Part shown: positions 6,619 to 10,275 of the stretch, piece after piece
How positions within the stretch are numbered: the stretch's first letter is position 1
Layout: every line of letters starts with the position of its first letter
Assembly: GCA_027068615.1 (NCBI GenBank)
Contig: JAMOQV010000047.1
Coordinates: 1 to 10,275, forward strand
Length of the DNA: 10,275 nt
DNA from: Helicobacteraceae bacterium
Lineage (GTDB): Bacteria; Campylobacterota; Campylobacteria; Campylobacterales; Sulfurimonadaceae
Reading direction: 5' to 3'
Program-made: the position numbers and the translations under genes
The notes under the pieces: generated by a model
What the model was told of the DNA's origin: nothing
The model's input: only the letters and a program-made list of their open reading frames with translations
The model's database searches: none

Positions 6619-7818
6619 ATGTTAAAAGAAGCATTAAAAGAGATTGGCAGGGGTTGTGCTGAGATTATAGATATGGAGAGGATAGAGAAGTTAGTAAAAG
6701 CTTACTATGATGAGGGTAAAAACTATACAGTAAAATGTGGGTTTGACCCAACTGCACCTGATTTACACCTTGGTCATACAGTACTTTTACAAAAACTTGC
6801 AACTTTTCAAAAGTATGGAGCAAGAATACAGTTTCTTATAGGTAGTTTTACAGCAACTATTGGTGATCCAACAGGGAAAAGTGCTACTAGAAAAGTTCTA
6901 ACAACTGATGATATTAAGAAAAATATCTCTAGTTATACTACTCAAGCTTTTAAGATTTTAGATGAGAGTAAAACAGATATAGTTTATAACCATGAATGGT
7001 TGGATTTACTAGGAACTGCTGGGATACTTCAACTATCTTCAACTTTAACAGTTGCTAGGATGTTAGAAAGAGATGATTTTTCTAAAAGATATGCTTCAAA
7101 TACACCTATAGCCGTAAGTGAGTTTATGTACCCACTTTTACAAGGTTACGATAGTGTTCATTTAAAAAGTGATATAGAGATAGGTGGAACTGACCAAAAG
7201 TTTAACCTACTTATGGGTCGCCAACTACAAAAAATATATGATGTAAAAAAACAACAAGCTGTTTTAATGATGCCTATCTTAGAGGGTCTTGATGGTGTAC
7301 AAAAGATGAGTAAATCATTAGGAAACTATATAGGTGTTAGTGATGAACCAAATGATATGTTTGGAAAAGTTTTAAGTATATCTGATGATTTGATGTGGAG
7401 ATATTTTGAACTTTTAAGTACAAAATCTTTAGACGAGATAGAAGCTCTTAAAAAAGGTGTAGCTGATGGTTCTCTGCATCCTAAAAAAGTAAAAGAGGAT
7501 TTAGCACTAGAGATAACTGCAAGATTTCATTCAAAAGAGTTGGCAGATGGTGCAAAAGCTGAGTTTGAAAAAGTTCATGCAAAAAGCCAAATCCCAACAG
7601 ATATAGCTGAGTTTGAGTGTGAGGGTGAAGTTTGGATAGCAAAAGCGTTGGTAGATTGTAATATTGAGCCATCAACTTCTCAAGCTAGAAGAGATATTAA
7701 GCAAGGTGCTGTTAAAATAAATCAAGAAAAAATTTCAGATATGCAACTACAACTAGGAGTAGGGGAGTATATACTTCAAGTTGGAAAAAGAAAATTTGCA
7801 AAATTAAAGGTATGTTAG
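6619..7818 (+). CDS. tyrS: Tyrosyl-tRNA synthetase
   Basis: This 399-residue class I aminoacyl-tRNA synthetase charges tRNA-Tyr in the cytosol. The catalytic domain begins with GFDPTAPDLHLGHT, where HLGH (50-53) is the HIGH motif. GSFTATIGDPTGKS (75-88) follows. The tyrosine pocket motif YPLLQGYD (171-178) leads into IEIGGTDQKFN (186-196). KMSKS is at 229-233 in QKMSKSLGNY. The C-terminal S4 RNA-binding domain covers roughly 335-399, with SQARRDIKQGAVKIN as its core. All motifs are intact and the length is normal for the class with an S4 tail. It lies 24 bp after spoT. Its TAG stop is followed with no gap by the ATG of the next gene, so the downstream gene is probably translated by coupling. 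Confidence 0.97.
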   Translation: MLKEALKEIGRGCAEIIDMERIEKLVKAYYDEGKNYTVKCGFDPTAPDLHLGHTVLLQKLATFQKYGARIQFLIGSFTATIGDPTGKSATRKVLTTDDIKKNISSYTTQAFKILDESKTDIVYNHEWLDLLGTAGILQLSSTLTVARMLERDDFSKRYASNTPIAVSEFMYPLLQGYDSVHLKSDIEIGGTDQKFNLLMGRQLQKIYDVKKQQAVLMMPILEGLDGVQKMSKSLGNYIGVSDEPNDMFGKVLSISDDLMWRYFELLSTKSLDEIEALKKGVADGSLHPKKVKEDLALEITARFHSKELADGAKAEFEKVHAKSQIPTDIAEFECEGEVWIAKALVDCNIEPSTSQARRDIKQGAVKINQEKISDMQLQLGVGEYILQVGKRKFAKLKVC

Positions 7819-8910
7819 ATGAGTTTTAAGCTATTAAAAATTGGAAAATATAAGATAGAAAAACCAATCGTTCAAGGTGGTATGGGTGTAGGTATAAGTT
7901 GGGACAAACTAGCTGGTAATGTTTCAAAAGAGGGCGGTCTTGGAGTAATAAGTGCTGTTGGTACTGGTTACTATGACAATAAAAAGTATTCTCAAAAATT
8001 GGTAGCAGACAGACCATTGAGTGAAGCAAACTTTTACTCACCAGAAGCTTTGAAAAAAATCATCTCAAATGCAAGAGAGATTTGCGGGGATAAGCCACTA
8101 GCTGTAAATATACTTTATGCTATGAATGATTACGGTCGTGTTGTAAAAGATGCTTGTGAGGGTGGTGCTAACATCATCATAACAGGTGCTGGTCTTCCTA
8201 CAAATATGCCAGAGTTTACTGAGGGTTATCCTGATGTTGCACTTGTTCCTATCGTATCATCTGCTAAAGCTTTAAAAATTATTTGTAAAAGATGGCAAAA
8301 GAGATATAACCGTGTTCCTGATGCCGTTATACTTGAGGGTCCAAAAAGTGGTGGGCATCAAGGTTTTAGTTATGAAGAGTGTTCAAAAGAGGAAAATCAA
8401 CTTGAAAACTTAGTAAAACCTGTTGTTGAAGAAGCTGAAAAATGGGGAGGTATCCCTGTTATCGCTGCTGGTGGAGTTTGGGATAAAAATGACATCGAAG
8501 AGATGATAGGTCTTGGTGCTAGTGGTGTTCAGATGGGTACTAGATTTATCGGTACACATGAGTGTGATGCACACGATAACTTAAAAAAAGTTCTACTAAA
8601 TGCTAAAAAAGAGGATATAAAACTTATGTCTTCACCTGTTGGTTATCCTGCTCAAGGTGTAGTTACAAACTTAACTCACTTGGTTGAAAAAAGAGAAGGA
8701 CCAGCTATAAAATGTATATCTAACTGTGTAGCACCATGTAAGCGTGGTGAGGAAGCAAAAGAGGTTGGTTTTTGTATAGCAGATAGACTAAGTGATGCAT
8801 TTTTAGGTAATGTTGAAACTGGTTTATTTTTCTCTGGAACAAATGGATATAGACTAAATGAGATTATATCTGTAAAAGAGTTGTTAGAAAAACTAACAAA
8901 AGGTGAGTAA
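7819..8910 (+). CDS. Nitronate monooxygenase-like FMN enzyme (2-nitropropane dioxygenase family)
   Basis: This 363-residue TIM-barrel flavoprotein belongs to the nitronate monooxygenase / 2-nitropropane dioxygenase family, whose characterised members oxidise nitronates such as propionate 3-nitronate with FMN. Motifs: IVQGGMGVGISWDKLAG (17-33) at the first strand, ITGAGLPTNMP (121-131), EGPKSGGHQGF (173-183) with His180 in the place of the usual catalytic base, and the FMN phosphate motif PVIAAGGVW (213-221) followed by ASGVQMGTRFI (234-244). A C-terminal cluster Cys299, Cys303, Cys307, Cys319 is present. FabK (enoyl-ACP reductase II) shares this fold, so a reductase role cannot be excluded. 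The true substrate is unknown. AAAGG at 7806-7810 inside the end of tyrS is the likely ribosome site. The context (tyrS, amiA) gives no pathway clue. Confidence 0.88.
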   Translation: MSFKLLKIGKYKIEKPIVQGGMGVGISWDKLAGNVSKEGGLGVISAVGTGYYDNKKYSQKLVADRPLSEANFYSPEALKKIISNAREICGDKPLAVNILYAMNDYGRVVKDACEGGANIIITGAGLPTNMPEFTEGYPDVALVPIVSSAKALKIICKRWQKRYNRVPDAVILEGPKSGGHQGFSYEECSKEENQLENLVKPVVEEAEKWGGIPVIAAGGVWDKNDIEEMIGLGASGVQMGTRFIGTHECDAHDNLKKVLLNAKKEDIKLMSSPVGYPAQGVVTNLTHLVEKREGPAIKCISNCVAPCKRGEEAKEVGFCIADRLSDAFLGNVETGLFFSGTNGYRLNEIISVKELLEKLTKGE

Positions 8911-8918
8911 ATAAATTT

Positions 8919-10275
8919 ATGCTTAGAATTTTATTAGTCTTATTGGTTTTTGTAGTTTCTATATATGCTTTAAGTGATTTAGGAACTTTAAAAAGAGCCG
9001 ATGGACTTATAAAAAGTCAGAGTAAAAGTAAGATTTTTCGTGCTTATAATGACTATAAAAACATCTATCTCCGTTCAGTTATGAATGGAAATAAAGAGTT
9101 TCGTAAAAGAGCTTTAATAGGCATCATAAAGAGTGGTAATAAACTACATATAGATGTAGCTAGGTATAAAAAAGAGTTATCAAGACTAAAACATATTAAA
9201 AAAAGTACAAAAAAAGTATATGTTGGAAAAACAACAAGATTAAAATCTGCAAAAATTGTTGATGATAGATTAATTTTAACATTTGATAAAAAACTTACAA
9301 GCAAACAAGTAAACTATTTTAAACTATACAATACAAAAAAAAGAAGATACAAATATATATTTGATATACATGCTGTTTTAAGTAAAAATAAACGACTTAG
9401 AAAAAAAGGTATCAATAGGATACAGATAGCTCAATACAATTTAAAAACTATAAGAGTTGTTATAGAGGATTCTCGAAAAGTTAAGATAAGATTTATAAAA
9501 GATGGTAAAAAACTTGTTATTTATATAAATTCTAATAAATCAACAGTTAAGAAAACGACTGAGAGAACAACTATACCAAAGAGGTCAGATAGAGATAAAA
9601 TCATAGTTATAGACCCTGGTCATGGCGGTAAAGACCCAGGGGCGATAGGATATAAAAAATATAGAGAAAAAGTAGTTGTTTATAAGGTAGCAAGGCATTT
9701 AAGAAATATCTTAAAATCTCGTGGCTATAAAGTTTATATGACTAGATATAGAGATAGGTTTGTAAAGCTAAAAAGTAGAACAAAATATGCAAATAAGAAA
9801 AAAGCAGACCTTTTTATATCTATACATGCAAATGCAGTAGCTAGAAAAAATGCAAAAAAAGCTTATGGAATAGAGACATATTTTTTGTCTCCTTCTCGTT
9901 CAAAAAGAGCTGAAAAAGTAGCTGCAAAAGAAAATTCAGCATATATTGGAAATATGAACTCTTATGGTAAAAAAAGTTTTTTAAGTATATTGAACAATAC
10001 AAATAGAATAGCTTCAAATAGACTAGCTATAGATATACAAAGAGGTATATTGGGTGCTTTAAATAAAAAATACAAAAATGTAAAAGATGGTGGAGTTCGT
10101 GAAGGACCTTTTTGGGTTTTAGTAGGAGCTCAGATGCCAGCAGTTTTAGTGGAAATAGGCTTTATATCTCATCCTATGGAAGCTAAACGGTTAGTAAATG
10201 ATAAGTATCGAAAAACAATGGCTAAAGGTCTTGCTGATGGTATAGAAAGGTATTTTGCTAATATTCGTAAAAATT
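8919..10275 (+). CDS. amiA: Periplasmic N-acetylmuramoyl-L-alanine amidase (3' end outside window)
   Basis: The frame is open from ATG 8919 to the right edge, giving 452 residues so far; no stop is reached. Residues 1-17 (MLRILLVLLVFVVSIYA) are a Sec signal peptide. A basic region (about 20-95) precedes a likely AMIN-type beta domain (about 100-205), then a Lys/Thr/Arg linker and the Amidase_3 zinc domain from about 227. Zinc ligands are His235 (IDPGHGGKDPG), Glu250 (KYREKVV) and His303 (SIHANA); the catalytic Glu412 is in VLVEIGFISHP. All are intact. The enzyme cuts the amide between MurNAc and L-Ala in peptidoglycan, typically for daughter-cell separation. Segment 330-375 resembles the insert of the E. 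coli AmiA/B/C group. AAAAGGTGAG (8897-8906), in the last codons of the preceding gene, is the ribosome site. The protein is strikingly rich in Lys and Arg. The end is close to the domain limit, so few residues are missing. Confidence 0.93.
   Translation, partial: MLRILLVLLVFVVSIYALSDLGTLKRADGLIKSQSKSKIFRAYNDYKNIYLRSVMNGNKEFRKRALIGIIKSGNKLHIDVARYKKELSRLKHIKKSTKKVYVGKTTRLKSAKIVDDRLILTFDKKLTSKQVNYFKLYNTKKRRYKYIFDIHAVLSKNKRLRKKGINRIQIAQYNLKTIRVVIEDSRKVKIRFIKDGKKLVIYINSNKSTVKKTTERTTIPKRSDRDKIIVIDPGHGGKDPGAIGYKKYREKVVVYKVARHLRNILKSRGYKVYMTRYRDRFVKLKSRTKYANKKKADLFISIHANAVARKNAKKAYGIETYFLSPSRSKRAEKVAAKENSAYIGNMNSYGKKSFLSILNNTNRIASNRLAIDIQRGILGALNKKYKNVKDGGVREGPFWVLVGAQMPAVLVEIGFISHPMEAKRLVNDKYRKTMAKGLADGIERYFANIRKN

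Noticed and set aside
7819..8910. FabK (enoyl-ACP reductase II) as the primary call
   Set aside because: The fold is shared, but the length, the SGGH motif and the cysteine-containing tail fit the nitronate monooxygenase-like group better. It is kept as an alternative only.
9065..9304. 79-codon minus-strand open frame inside amiA
   Set aside because: It is antisense to a gene with intact motifs. The hydrophobic look is what Lys-rich (AAA) codons give when read in reverse.
1..10275. Mobile element, CRISPR array, tRNA/rRNA, riboswitch or defence island
   Set aside because: I found no transposase or integrase motifs, terminal repeats, regularly spaced repeats, tRNA-like cloverleaf or long leader. 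All genes are housekeeping-like and gaps are short.

Overview
The window is a low-GC, AT-rich bacterial chromosome segment that most likely comes from a member of the Campylobacterota (Epsilonproteobacteria), perhaps Sulfurimonas-like. The main evidence is the gene order pyrH - rpoZ - spoT/rel - tyrS - nitronate-monooxygenase-like - amiA, which I recall as a Helicobacter/Campylobacter-type arrangement. AGA-rich, A/T-ending codons and a TATAAT box with a T-rich upstream stretch fit this. The genus is a guess.

Layout. (1) Positions 1-425, plus strand: the 3' end of an unrecognised basic protein. It converges on, and overlaps by 12 bp, the next gene. (2) Positions 414-3367, minus strand: a two-gene unit read right to left. 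An M3-family oligopeptidase (OpdA/PrlC type) comes first. A signal-peptide-bearing endonuclease/exonuclease/phosphatase-fold protein follows, and its start overlaps the peptidase stop (ATGCTAA). (3) Positions 3368-3475: a 108-bp divergent intergenic region. It has a candidate promoter for each direction, a perfect 7-3-7 AT palindrome, and two head-to-tail 11-bp copies of CAACTT(C/T)AAAG just upstream of the pyrH -10 box. (4) Positions 3476-10275, plus strand: a tightly packed apparent operon of six genes with gaps of 24, 5, 24, 0 and 8 bp. It runs off the right edge inside amiA.

How the genes fit together. The plus-strand unit joins core growth functions: UMP kinase (pyrimidine nucleotides), the omega subunit of RNA polymerase, a bifunctional (p)ppGpp synthetase/hydrolase, tyrosyl-tRNA synthetase, a flavin-dependent nitronate-monooxygenase-like enzyme, and a periplasmic murein amidase for septum splitting. 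All catalytic motifs I could check are intact. The stringent-response gene starts with TTG, 5 bp after rpoZ. The minus-strand pair is a cytosolic peptide-degrading enzyme plus an exported EEP hydrolase of unknown substrate.

I see no mobile element, CRISPR array, tRNA, rRNA or defence-type locus, and no convincing undescribed system. This is an ordinary housekeeping region. The points worth a second look are small: the repeat-bearing divergent promoter, an omega subunit without the MAR N-terminus next to the ppGpp enzyme, the TTG start, A8 tracts in spoT and amiA, a cysteine cluster in the flavin enzyme, and an amidase insert that looks autoinhibitory.
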